Source of the DNA: Chrysochromulina tobinii
Taxonomy: Eukaryota; Haptophyta; Prymnesiales; Chrysochromulinaceae
Assembly: GCA_001275005.1 (NCBI GenBank)
Contig: JWZX01002821.1
Span: 1 to 17,278, forward strand
Reading direction: 5' to 3'
Length of the DNA stretch: 17,278 nucleotides
In this document: positions 1-7,779 of the stretch, piece by piece
How the letters are laid out: the number at the start of each line of letters is the position of its first letter
Numbering within the stretch: the stretch's first letter is position 1
The notes under the pieces: generated by a model
The model's input: only the letters and a program-made list of their open reading frames with translations
Databases searched by the model: none
What the model was told of the DNA's origin: nothing
Program-made: the position numbers and the translations under genes

Positions 1-33
<33 letters not shown>
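1..33. repeat. (GA)n dinucleotide microsatellite at the window edge
   Basis: The first 33 bases are uninterrupted GA dinucleotides, about 16 units, ending at the t of position 34. The tract begins at the window edge, so its true length is unknown. It lies about 85 bases upstream of the next reading frame. GA tracts can act as promoter elements in some eukaryotes, but nothing here shows that. Confidence 0.95.
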
Positions 34-36
<3 letters not shown>

Positions 37-119
37 AGGAGACCCCTGGCGGATGGAGACTAGGAGAGGTGGATTTGTGACAATATATTTGTTTCGCGAC
101 ACGCCATTCACAGCTCGCG

Positions 120-941
120 ATGCGGACGGACGAGCACTTCGACTGCGCGAGCGCGGTCAGCACTGCAGCCGCGGTTGCCATATTGCTTCTGATCGTCATT
201 CCCTTCCCGTCCGAGCAGCCGACGACGGTCGAACTCTCAGGGCAACCCGCCGAAGACGATTACCTCTTCTGGCTGCAGCTTCGTGAGCGTGACAAGCTGC
301 CGCCGCTTCCTCTGCAACCAGCAAGCGAGCACACGCAGTCACGTGGTGCAGCCGCAGCTGCCGATACGGTTGATCAGGGACAGCGACGAACCATCCGAGG
401 GCATCAGAACGTAGGAGGTGACGCGGCGTCGCCAAAGCCTCCCACGGCGGTACCTACAAGGTCTCGACGACCATCATCGACAAAGCCAGCGCAGCCGGCT
501 CAGCCGCCGCAGGCGTCGTCGAGTGGTGGGCCGCCGGTGGCAGCAGCCAGCTCGAGTCACGAGAAGGAACCACGCGCGAAAAGGCAGCGACGCAAGCCGC
601 CAACCTCGACGCCATCCGTGGCCACGCCTGCCTCGTCCTCGCAGCCGCCGACGCCACAGTCATCAACTCCATCGCTGGCGTCGACGATGCCGCGGGAGCC
701 GGTCGAGGCGCCAGAGACGCCGCCCGCGACGTGCGACACGAGCAGCCAGCATGCACCGACGCCGACACAGCTCCCCACGACCCAGCTTAGCATGCAGCCT
801 GCGGATCCGGTACGGCTGTCGACGGTTAGCATGCAGCCTGCGGGCCCTCAGCTCGTGCGACTCGCTCCGGTGGCGAGTCCGGTGGGGCCGCAGCACCGGC
901 CTGAGCCATCTACGACCTCGGCACCCCTAGCACCACATTGA
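120..941 (+). CDS. Putative single-pass, Pro/Ser/Thr-rich disordered protein (hypothetical)
   Basis: I do not recognise this 273-residue reading frame. After a short N-terminus comes one hydrophobic segment (about residues 12-29, AAAVAILLLIVIP), which would serve as a signal anchor or uncleaved signal peptide. The rest is low complexity: Pro, Ser, Thr, Gln and Ala dominate, with a basic patch around residues 150-160 (KEPRAKRQRRK). A short internal repeat, LSMQPA(D/G)P, occurs twice near the C-terminus. Cysteine is nearly absent. The composition fits a secreted or membrane-tethered mucin-like or cell-surface protein. High GC content makes long open frames common in all frames, so coding status rests on the N-terminal anchor and the biased but frame-consistent composition. 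It runs convergently toward the SAP-STI1 gene, with about 270 bases between the stop codons. Confidence 0.5.
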   Translation: MRTDEHFDCASAVSTAAAVAILLLIVIPFPSEQPTTVELSGQPAEDDYLFWLQLRERDKLPPLPLQPASEHTQSRGAAAAADTVDQGQRRTIRGHQNVGGDAASPKPPTAVPTRSRRPSSTKPAQPAQPPQASSSGGPPVAAASSSHEKEPRAKRQRRKPPTSTPSVATPASSSQPPTPQSSTPSLASTMPREPVEAPETPPATCDTSSQHAPTPTQLPTTQLSMQPADPVRLSTVSMQPAGPQLVRLAPVASPVGPQHRPEPSTTSAPLAPH

Positions 942-1209
942 CCCGGCCCCCGGGCGATAGCCTCGAGCGGTCAGCGCCGATTCAAGTCTCAAGTCCCAAG
1001 TCAGTGGACGCTGGACCAGGTGGACAACTGGTCACCGCTGCGAAGAATCGAGACTCGGGATGAATTTTCTAGGATGGGTTTGAAGATTGAACGCGCAGCT
1101 CCGCAAGACCCCCAAGTGTTGATGGGGCGCTCGGCTCTAACGTGCGTAACGACTAACCGAAAACGGTGCTCGTGTCTCTCCACTACTAGGACTCGACCAG
1201 GAGAGTGTC
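942..1209. other. Intergenic spacer between convergent genes
   Basis: This is 268 bases between two stop codons on opposite strands, so it should hold both 3' UTRs. It contains a small pyrimidine-purine repeat (aagtctcaagtcccaagtc, about 985-1003) and a short inverted repeat gaccag...ctggtc near 1014-1033. I see no polyadenylation signal that I would trust and no RNA gene. Confidence 0.5.
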
Positions 1210-2298
1210 TCAGTTCCCTTCAAGGCCCATGAGCTGCTGCACCCTCTCCATGTAGCGCTGAACCTCCGGGTCTTTGGCGTACTTTTGGGCGGCCGCCTCG
1301 CCTCCAGTGGACATCTCCATGGCCGCCTGCATCACGCGCGGATTGGACTGCAGCTCCATGAGCAACTCGAGCCCTTTCGGATCGCTCATCAGCTGGTTCA
1401 TCGCCTCAAGCGCGGACTCCTTGGACACGTTCTCAGGCAAAACGCCCTCCGGAAGGTCGGCCATGTCTTCGAGCCCAAACCGATACGGCGCGCCCGACGC
1501 GGCGCTCGTCGAAGGCGGCGGTGGCGGCGCCGCGGGCGCCGCGGGTGGGTTGGCGGGCGTGGCGGCGGTGCGAGAGCCAACGGCTTTCCGCGCACGCACC
1601 AATCGATCAACGAGCTCACTCTTCTCGACAGCATCGGCGTGAGGTACGCCGAGCTCATCGAGCTCCTGCTTGATCTGCTTGACGCGCATCTGACCAATCT
1701 CGTTGAGGAGGGCCACCTCCGACGATCCTGGCACGCCCGCCGCGGGTGCTGACCCATCCGATGGTCGTCGTCGAATAGTCACCTTCGTCGCAGGTGGCTG
1801 CGCGGTGGCCGTCGAGCGCGCCGAGGTGGCGGCCGGCGATTGGATCGTGCTGGCTGCAGGCGATCGGACACTGGCTGCAGGCGATGGCGGGGTTTCGTTC
1901 TGGACCAGGCGATAGTGACGCGCAGCTGCGGCTTCTGCCAGCCTGACGGTCGAGGACGCCACCCTTCGAAGCACTCTCGAGACGGCAGCGGCCACAGGCG
2001 GCGAATCCAGAGCCGCGAGCGCGACGCGCGTGAGAAGCATCGTCGCAGCAGCGGCAAGACCAAGTCGCCAACCCAATTTAAGGCCGCTGGCGATCAAATC
2101 AAGCCCACGCATGGCTGCTGGAGATGCAACAGCGAGCAGCATCCCGCGAGCGGGCGGCGCGGGACACTGAGCCAAAGGAGGGCTCGTACGTGCAGCCAGC
2201 ACCGTGGCGCGTGGCACGCCATTCACAACGTACGCGTCGGTACATGCGAGGCTGGCCACGAGGAGCAAGCACATCGCGCCAGCACGTCGATGCGACAT
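1210..2298 (-). CDS. SAP + STI1 domain protein, likely plastid-targeted co-chaperone (TIC40/Hip-like)
   Basis: The frame gives 362 residues from the ATG at 2298. An in-frame ATG at 2391 would add 31 residues. I prefer 2298 because it places a classical signal peptide first (MSHRRAGAMCLLLVASLACTDA, then Y23). The aromatic residue just after the predicted cleavage site, followed by an Arg/Ser/Pro-rich, acid-poor stretch, resembles the bipartite targeting leader of red-derived secondary plastids. A second hydrophobic segment lies at about 76-96. Residues 205-237 read as a SAP-like helix-turn-helix (IKQELDELGV...EKSELVDRLV). After a Pro/Ala linker, residues about 296-358 match the STI1/heat-shock-binding fold (DPKGLELLMELQSNPRVMQA...KDPEVQRYMERVQQLMG), as at the C-termini of Hip and of the chloroplast import factor TIC40. 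I infer a membrane-anchored co-chaperone at the plastid envelope. The alternative is an ER-pathway or luminal Hip-like factor. There is no intron. Confidence 0.75.
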   Translation of the reverse strand: MSHRRAGAMCLLLVASLACTDAYVVNGVPRATVLAARTSPPLAQCPAPPARGMLLAVASPAAMRGLDLIASGLKLGWRLGLAAAATMLLTRVALAALDSPPVAAAVSRVLRRVASSTVRLAEAAAARHYRLVQNETPPSPAASVRSPAASTIQSPAATSARSTATAQPPATKVTIRRRPSDGSAPAAGVPGSSEVALLNEIGQMRVKQIKQELDELGVPHADAVEKSELVDRLVRARKAVGSRTAATPANPPAAPAAPPPPPSTSAASGAPYRFGLEDMADLPEGVLPENVSKESALEAMNQLMSDPKGLELLMELQSNPRVMQAAMEMSTGGEAAAQKYAKDPEVQRYMERVQQLMGLEGN

Positions 2299-2495
2299 TG
2301 ATGAAAATGTCGCAACGTACCCGCGGTACATGGAACTCTCGGCCGCGCTGTGAAGAGAGTTGGCGCGCAAGTGGGGCAAAATAGAGTGCAATCATAGGGG
2401 TGGTATAGGGCGAATTCGACGCGGCTTTTGGCCCTCGCCCACGCATGCATGCACGAAAAGCTGGTCCATAAAAGGAAAGCAGAAAAGCAGAGACA
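2299..2495. promoter_or_regulatory. Divergent promoter region between the SAP-STI1 and sulfotransferase-like genes
   Basis: About 197 bases separate the two divergent start codons and must hold both promoters unless transcripts overlap. The only recognisable element is a TATA-like CATAAAAG at 2467-2474 on the plus strand. It is only 29 bases upstream of the ATG at 2496, closer than a normal TATA-to-start-codon distance, so it may be fortuitous. A near-palindromic run of alternating gcatgcatgc lies at about 2442-2454. Confidence 0.3.
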
Positions 2496-3689
2496 ATGCT
2501 GGCTGCACTTGCCGCGGTTGTCGTCGGCGTTGCCTTCAAGGAAGATTCATTCCTGAACGCTGAAGTCTACACCAAACCATTGCTGAAGGCTCACTCCAGA
2601 GTGAGCTTTCAGCAAACCGACTCCAAGGAGGCGGGACCCGCGCGGCCGCAGGTGCTCGTCCTTGTCGGCGACCACGGCACCGGCTCGTCAAACTTTGGGC
2701 AGACGCTCAAAGCGCACCCGTGCGTGATAGACGTCGGGGAGCCGTTCGGTGCCTCACAAATGATCTGGTCGAAGAGTGCTCCGAGTGCCGTGTGCGGTCC
2801 GAAGCATCTCGACTCTCCTGCCATCTTCGACGCAGACTCGGGCACCATGCTGAACGCCAAAAATCCGAAGCTAGCGTTGAACCTCGCCAAGTACATCCCG
2901 GGAGTGGACACGAGCCCGCTGTACCATAATCTGGACTACAACATCGCCGACTACTTTGTCCGCATTCGCGATCTCGTGTGCAAAGGAGCTGCCGAAGACG
3001 TTTGCCCACCGGCGGACTGCACGATCTCGATCAAGATGTTCCCCGCGTACATCAACGGCGTCACAGCCGGGCAGCATAACATTGACGAGGTGCCAAGCGC
3101 GTGCACGATCGCGCAGAACGAGAAGGCGATGGACGCGTGGAAGCTTGCGATGGAAGCGTTCCAGAAGAATCCCAAGACTGCGACGTTCACGCTTAATCGC
3201 GACGAGATGCATCGGCAATTCTCCATGTTCCACAGGTCGGACGCCGCAGGCACGGAGTTTGATTGCAGCCTGCCGCGCGAGAAGACGACGTTCGCGAGCG
3301 TGTCGGAGGCGTACACGGACATCCAGCTGCAGATCGAGAGCTGCTGGGCAAACCCGGCAAAGTGCTTGAATGCCTCTCTGAGCCTCGTCGGCCTTTCGAC
3401 AGGTACGATCTCCCTTGATCTCCCTTGATCTCCCTTGATTGCAAGTGCTCACCACGGCGCTGGATGGGCTCTCGCTCGACGCTCCACAGTGCCCATGGGC
3501 GCCGCGGGGAAGCAGTTTGCGCCGGACTTGGCGCACCCCACGTCCATGAGCTGCTCCACGAACCCGCTGGCCACCTTCAAGCTGCTGGGCCAGGGTATGG
3601 ACGTGCGACTGAGTCATCCGGGAGATGGGCCCGTCAAGACGAAGAACAATATCCATCAAGAAGAAAACGACGAAGAGCGGAGGAATTGA
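2496..3689 (+). CDS. Secreted or Golgi sulfotransferase-like protein, one intron
   Basis: Exon 1 is 2496-3402. With the acceptor at 3489, exon 2 is 3490-3689, giving 368 residues. The N-terminus (MLAALAAVVVGVAF) is a short signal peptide or anchor. Residues 53-85 form a beta strand plus a P-loop-like phosphosulfate-binding motif (VLVLVGDHGTGSSN, then EPFG). Residues 233-248 (LNRDEMHRQFSMFHRS) fit the 3'-phosphate-binding Arg...Ser motif of PAPS-dependent sulfotransferases. Paired cysteines fit a luminal domain. The expected role is transfer of sulfate from PAPS to a glycan or similar acceptor; the acceptor cannot be told. The 3' end is uncertain: an earlier acceptor at 3445 gives a different, also protein-like tail (LTTALDGLSLDAPQC...) that stops near 3548, so either there is alternative splicing or my junction is off. 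Family assignment is by motif only. Confidence 0.6.
3403..3489 (+). other. Intron of the sulfotransferase-like gene, with 12-bp tandem repeat at the donor
   Basis: The donor is G|GTACGATC at 3403. Immediately after it, gatctcccttga-type units repeat three times and end in ttgattgcaag. Acceptors are possible at ...gcaag (3445, a 43-nt intron) and ...ccacag (3489, an 87-nt intron). Only the second keeps the long downstream frame ending at 3689. The repeat unit contains TTGAT, a weaker relative of the CTGAT units seen in the introns of other genes here. Confidence 0.55.
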
Positions 3690-3936
3690 CGATCCAGTCG
3701 TAGAGAAATGCGAGGCCAGAAATATGGCATTCACGTGTGATCAGGCATGCAGGCAGAGAAGAAGCGATAACGTAGAATGGCACCGAGATGCGAGAAGTGA
3801 AAGTGAATGACGAACTCATCAGCCGGTGAGATGGTGAGAAAGAAATTGCACAAAGCGAAAGACGAGAGGTATCAGGTACTGTGCTCACTGTACAGAAGCG
3901 GAATGAAATTTTCCGTCGTGTCGTGCGAGGAGCGTG
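3690..3936. other. Intergenic spacer, 3' flank of the sulfotransferase-like gene
   Basis: This is about 250 bases, lower in GC than the genes and purine-rich (many gaaag/agaag runs). I see no supportable ORF or RNA gene. It presumably contains the 3' UTR of the gene to its left. Confidence 0.5.
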
Positions 3937-4280
3937 AGTCACACATAGCGTTTTTGCCACGCCGCTTAGCTTAGCTTTGCGCGTTTAGTTTTTTAAGCAC
4001 GCGAGACGACTTTTCGGAGCGTTTTTGCCACGCGTTTAGTTTTCCACGCGTTCACGCTGCGTTCACGCGTCAAAATGCTGTCACGCGTTTAGTTTTTGCC
4101 ACGCGTTTAGTTTTCCACGCGCAAAAATTAAGCGTGAGCTAAGAAAGGCTGCCCGCGCGTTGAGTTTTTAGCGCACGCTAAAAAACGCCCGCGCACGTTG
4201 AGTTTTCGTTTTTGCGCGCGCGGAAATGAAAACTCAACGCGGAAAATAAGCTAAGCGCGTGGCAAAAACGCTACGTGACT
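3937..4280. mobile_element. Foldback / MITE-like element with terminal inverted repeats and internal subrepeats
   Basis: The left end (3946-3973, starting tagcgtttttgccacgc) is the reverse complement of the right end (4247-4273), with one extra c on the left. The symmetry extends outward to agtcac (3937-3942) and gtgact (4275-4280). Inside, a 30-bp sequence starting gtttttgccacgcg is repeated exactly at 4021-4050 and 4092-4121. Many shorter variants of cacgcgtttagtttt and its complement fill the rest, so the whole ~344 bp can fold on itself. No ORF lies inside. Size, terminal inverted repeats and lack of coding fit a MITE or foldback element. I could not find a convincing target-site duplication. 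It sits in the gene-free stretch between two convergent genes. A structured satellite-like remnant is the alternative. Confidence 0.6.
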
Positions 4281-4617
4281 GTGACCTGTTCCTGTTTGTA
4301 TCCTGGGGCGGGCCAGGGTGTCTTTGCGTTGCCGTGTGCTCTAGCTTTTATGCGCGTACCGGAAAAAGCGAAAAAAAAGAGAAAAAGTTTTTTAAGCGAA
4401 GAAAGAAAGATAGAAAGTGGTCCTCCGCTCCACCCGGGCGTCGTCCTCGTCACGAAGCCACTCGGCGCTCGTGTTCCTCCCCACTTCGTACGGGCCCAAC
4501 AGGGCCGCCCCACCCAAAGTATCCACGTGCATCTACGACCGGCCTGGGCCCTGGGGAGGCGACTCGATCGAACCAAAAATCAAGGAGGGCGAGGAGGGCC
4601 CTGAAAACAGACCTTGC
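4281..4617. other. Intergenic spacer, 3' flank of the FkbM gene
   Basis: This is about 340 bases between the foldback element and the FkbM stop codon. It has an A-rich purine tract at about 4361-4419 (runs of gaaaaa and agaaag), then ordinary GC-rich sequence. Open frames here are short and unconvincing. It likely carries the 3' UTR of the minus-strand FkbM gene. Confidence 0.5.
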
Positions 4618-5943
4618 TCACTGCCACTGAAGCAGTCTCGTTGGACAGGGCGCTAAGTGCGAGCTACCCAGGCCCTTGGCCGGAACATAATACCCGTGGC
4701 TCACATTCAGCTGGCTGTGGATCCATCGAAAGGCGGCCTTGTTGGCGTCCTGATCGTGCCATTCCACAAAGACGTCGGTCACGCGGCGGCACAGCACGCC
4801 AGACTCGATCAGCCGCCGCAGGATGGAGTACTCGCTCCCTTCCACATCCACCCTGCGCAGCGACGGTCAGGCGGGGCGCTGCTGAGGCATGCAAGGCGGA
4901 AGGGCTTTCTTTCTGAGCGAGTTGCGGCTATGCGCACTTGAGTACAATGTTGCGAGATGTCCCGTCGCCAAGGCTGTCGAGGAAGGCCGCGGCGTCCAAA
5001 GTACGCACACGGATGAGGGAGTTCTGCTCTGAGAGTGTGGGGCCGCGGCCCTTCTTACCGTGCACGTCCGTCGTGTGCCGTTGTATCTCGAGAGAACTCC
5101 CGACGCTGTTTGCCGTGCAACGAGTCGACGCCGCAACAAATCAGCAAGTATCAGACGCCATCAGACGCCATCAGGCGCTATCAACCGCAATCAGCCACAA
5201 TCAGCCTACGCCTTTTAGCTCGCTCACCCTGTGCCAGACACGGTGTCGATCCCGAAGCTCGCTTCCGCACTCTCGTTGGAGAAGGCGCTGTTGCTCAGCG
5301 TCACGTTGCTACCGAAGCTAGTTTGCATCTTCGAGGCTGTGCGCTGCAAGGAGTCCCAGTGCCGCGGGTTGGGCTCGAATGCCACCGCACAGTACTGTCG
5401 CCGGTTCTCGATCTGCAACCATGGAGGCCACAAGAAGTAGCAGGGCGGATCCTGCCGCAAGTAGACAGGGAAGCGGATGCCCGCATAGACGCAGCTCGGC
5501 TGCTGGTACCATCGGATCACGCTGTCGCCAGTATTCGCGCCAGTGTCGACGTAGTAGTGAGTGCAGCCGGGGGGCGAGCGCACGCTACCGCAGACGCGAT
5601 GGGTTGTCTCGTGATGCTGCTCCCATCGGTGCTCGACATGCGACGCGTTGCACATTCTGCACGTCCGCGCGCATCGCTGCCGAATATGTTCGCTGTAATT
5701 CTGAACGCGGTGGGAAGATTCAGAGGAGCCGTTCATCAGTGACCATGTGGATACGTTCGGGCCATTCACCGTCGTCGGCGCCGATTCGTGCGTGCAAAAA
5801 GTCCTGCGCTTGAAGCACTTGTCTCTCGTCTCCTTGTCCGCGCACGAGCCCTCCGGCAGCGGCCCCAGCCGTACACTTTCGCGGCGCAGTAGCTCGCAGC
5901 GCTGCAGCGCGCAGGTCGCAGGGCACTCTTCCGAACTAAGCAT
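4618..5943 (-). CDS. FkbM-family SAM-dependent methyltransferase with N-terminal Cys-rich (ShKT-like) region, three exons
   Basis: Exons on the minus strand are 5943-5228, 5105-4938 and 4852-4618; they join in phase to 372 residues. The methyltransferase core is clear: SAM motif I YVDTGANTGD (131-140), acidic loop AFEPNPRHWDSL (188-199), then RTLDAAAFLD and KVDVEGSEYSIL (295-305), the FkbM hallmark. The second exon was found because the core lacked the RTLD...K segment, and it supplies exactly that in frame. Upstream, Cys34, 43, 50, 91, 95 and 98 (ending RCARTCRMC) resemble a ShKT six-cysteine module with a long insert; this is a structural family name, not a toxin call. FkbM enzymes O-methylate sugars or small molecules, so a glycan substrate is likely. 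No signal peptide is visible at the ATG used (5943), although the cysteines suggest a secretory protein. The true start may lie in an undetected upstream exon. Confidence 0.82.
4853..4937 (-). other. FkbM intron 2 (plain 85-nt intron)
   Basis: The donor is CTCAA|GTGCGC at 4937 and the acceptor GCGCAG|GG ends at 4853. Joining restores AAG-GTG-GAT-GTG-GAA, the invariant KxDVEG motif, so the junction is well supported. It has a single branch-point-like CTGACC near the acceptor and no tandem array, which makes it a useful ordinary control for the array introns nearby. Confidence 0.85.
5106..5227 (-). repeat. FkbM intron 1 with CTGAT-unit array
   Basis: The donor is ACAGG|GTGAGC at 5227 and the acceptor AAACAG|CG ends at 5106 (122 nt, phase 2). 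On the coding strand it holds about seven consecutive 10-11 base units of the form CTGATTGTGG / CTGATTGCGG / TTGATAGCGC / CTGATGGCGT, between roughly 5145 and 5205. Each CTGAT fits the branch-point consensus yUnAy. There is no long polypyrimidine tract before the acceptor. The frame closes correctly across the junction (SGT-G-VGSSLE). Confidence 0.8.
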
Positions 5944-6119
5944 AAAAATGAGGCTCGTTGATGTGTGAATGTGAAAGCGCGTCTAGAAGAGTGACAGGAG
6001 TGAGTCACGGGGCGGGTGGGCGGGTATGTGCCCTTATTCGCGCGTCGGCTGCGACCTACATGCTCTGAGTACGTAGTACCCGCTTGCCGGGTCCGCGCTT
6101 CTCGCCATACACAACCCGT

Positions 6120-7748
6120 TTACCTGTTCGTGCCGGGCGCCATGAAGGGCGACTGTTCACGGAAGCTGCTCGGCACCGGCGTGATGACCATCTGGGGCGG
6201 TGGCGGTGGCTCGCGCCCCTCGGCCGCCGCTGCCGCGCACTCGGCCTCGTACTGCGCCTGGGCCATCTTGGCTGCCTCGAGCTCCTTGCGGTGGCGGCGC
6301 TCGGCCTCCTCGCGCAGCTGGGTCGGCGATTTCGGCCGCAGAGATTCGATCTGGGGCGTCGTCCCGAGCAGATGGTTCGAGAGCAGCTCGGGTTCGTCAC
6401 TCCAGTCGAAGTTGTAGCTCTCGGTGACGCCCTCGAAGTGCTTGTACCACGTGGACGGGTCGAAGTTGGACGAAGAGAGCTGCGAGCCTAGAGTCAGCCA
6501 GCCGCGCCGGATGTTCGTGTCGTGCCCGAACAGCTCAAGACGACGCCTGCCGAGGCAGAAGTGCTCGATGATGGCGTACAGCTCGTGGGGCTTATCGGTG
6601 GCGCCGTACGCGGGCTCCTCGGAGAGCATCACGTCCGTGTCCACGTTCGCATGGATCACATGCCCATCATAGTTGCGTCGCACCTGCCATCAGAGGTCAT
6701 CAGAGGTCATCAGTGGTCATCAGTGGTCATCAGTGGTCATCATAGTTGCGTCGCACCGTCCCCTTGATGCCCACCAGGCAGTGCTCCGACGTCGCGGTGA
6801 CCACGGAATCGGGTAACCAGTGGAAGTTACGCCCGCTTGTCCGGTTCGACTTGATCCAGCAGATGTCCTCGCACCGCCGGTAGCCCCACTTGCGCAGGCA
6901 TGCGCGGCCCCACCTGATGAGGGAGGCCATCAGAGGTAATCAGATGTCATCAGAGGTCATCAGAGGCCATTAGGCGTCATCCGAGGCAGTCCGAGGCCAT
7001 CAGAGGCCGTCAGAGGGCATCAGGGGTGCGTACTCGAGAGAGATGCCCGAGCCGCTCCAATCAGCATGCAATCAGCATGCAATCAGCATGCAATCAGAAT
7101 GCAATCCGAATGCAATCAGCATGCAATCAGCATGCAATCAGCATGCAATCAGCATACTCGAGAGAGACGCCCGAGCCGCTCCAAAGGAAGACGAAGGAGG
7201 GAGTATCTCCGAGCGCCTCGATGCGCAGATTCATAATCTCCTGCGGGCTCCACACCTCCATGTCCTCCTCCGACATCACCGCGCCACATGCCACCTTGCG
7301 CCTTCGGTACTCTTCCCACGGTGGATCGATGAGGATCACGTCCCACTTGGTGCCCAGCGAGGTCAAGTCAAAGGACTTGAGGTCCACCTTGTGGTACGTC
7401 GGCGGCGTCGCGCGTGCCTTGATCAGCTCGTCTTTGGCCTCGATGAGCTCTTTGAGCTTCGGATACTCTTCGAAGCGCTCCTCCACGTCGGAGTCTCGAA
7501 TGAAATTGGCGGGCCGCTGGCCTGTGTCCACAAAGTGCTGCGCGTAGTCGTTCTTGGCGCGCTCGAAGCGGCTGCCGCGTCCTGTGCCCCATTGCCCCGC
7601 GCCCGCCGGGATGACACCGCCGTCGTCGGCACCGCTGCCACCGCCGCCACCGCCGCCACCGCCGCCACCGCCCTTGCCACGGCCCTTGCCGCCCCCTCTG
7701 CCACCGCCACCCTTGCCGTACGGCCCGCTGCCGCCACCCCCGCCGCCT

Positions 7749-7779
<31 letters not shown>

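Noticed and set aside
53-435. Overlapping small frames in the first 450 bases (plus 53-286, minus 196-435)
   Set aside because: No domain, leader or composition signal; the 120-941 frame has an N-terminal hydrophobic anchor.
2871-3734. 287-codon minus-strand frame over the sulfotransferase-like gene
   Set aside because: No recognisable domain, and the plus strand encodes ordered PAPS-binding-type motifs.
4259-4656. Several 80-120 codon frames beside the foldback element
   Set aside because: They start inside the element's terminal repeat or run through the A-rich tract, in mutually overlapping frames with no domain.
6684-6756. CTGATGA repeats as hammerhead ribozyme core or box C/D snoRNA
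   Set aside because: CTGATGA matches the hammerhead core and resembles box C, but there is no GAAA partner, no stems and no box D with terminal pairing. The units are perfect tandem repeats, better explained as branch-point-like minisatellite.
7026-7155. CRISPR-like or minisatellite array of catgcaatcag units
   Set aside because: Units are only 11 bases with no spacers, and they lie within a spliced intron of a eukaryotic gene.
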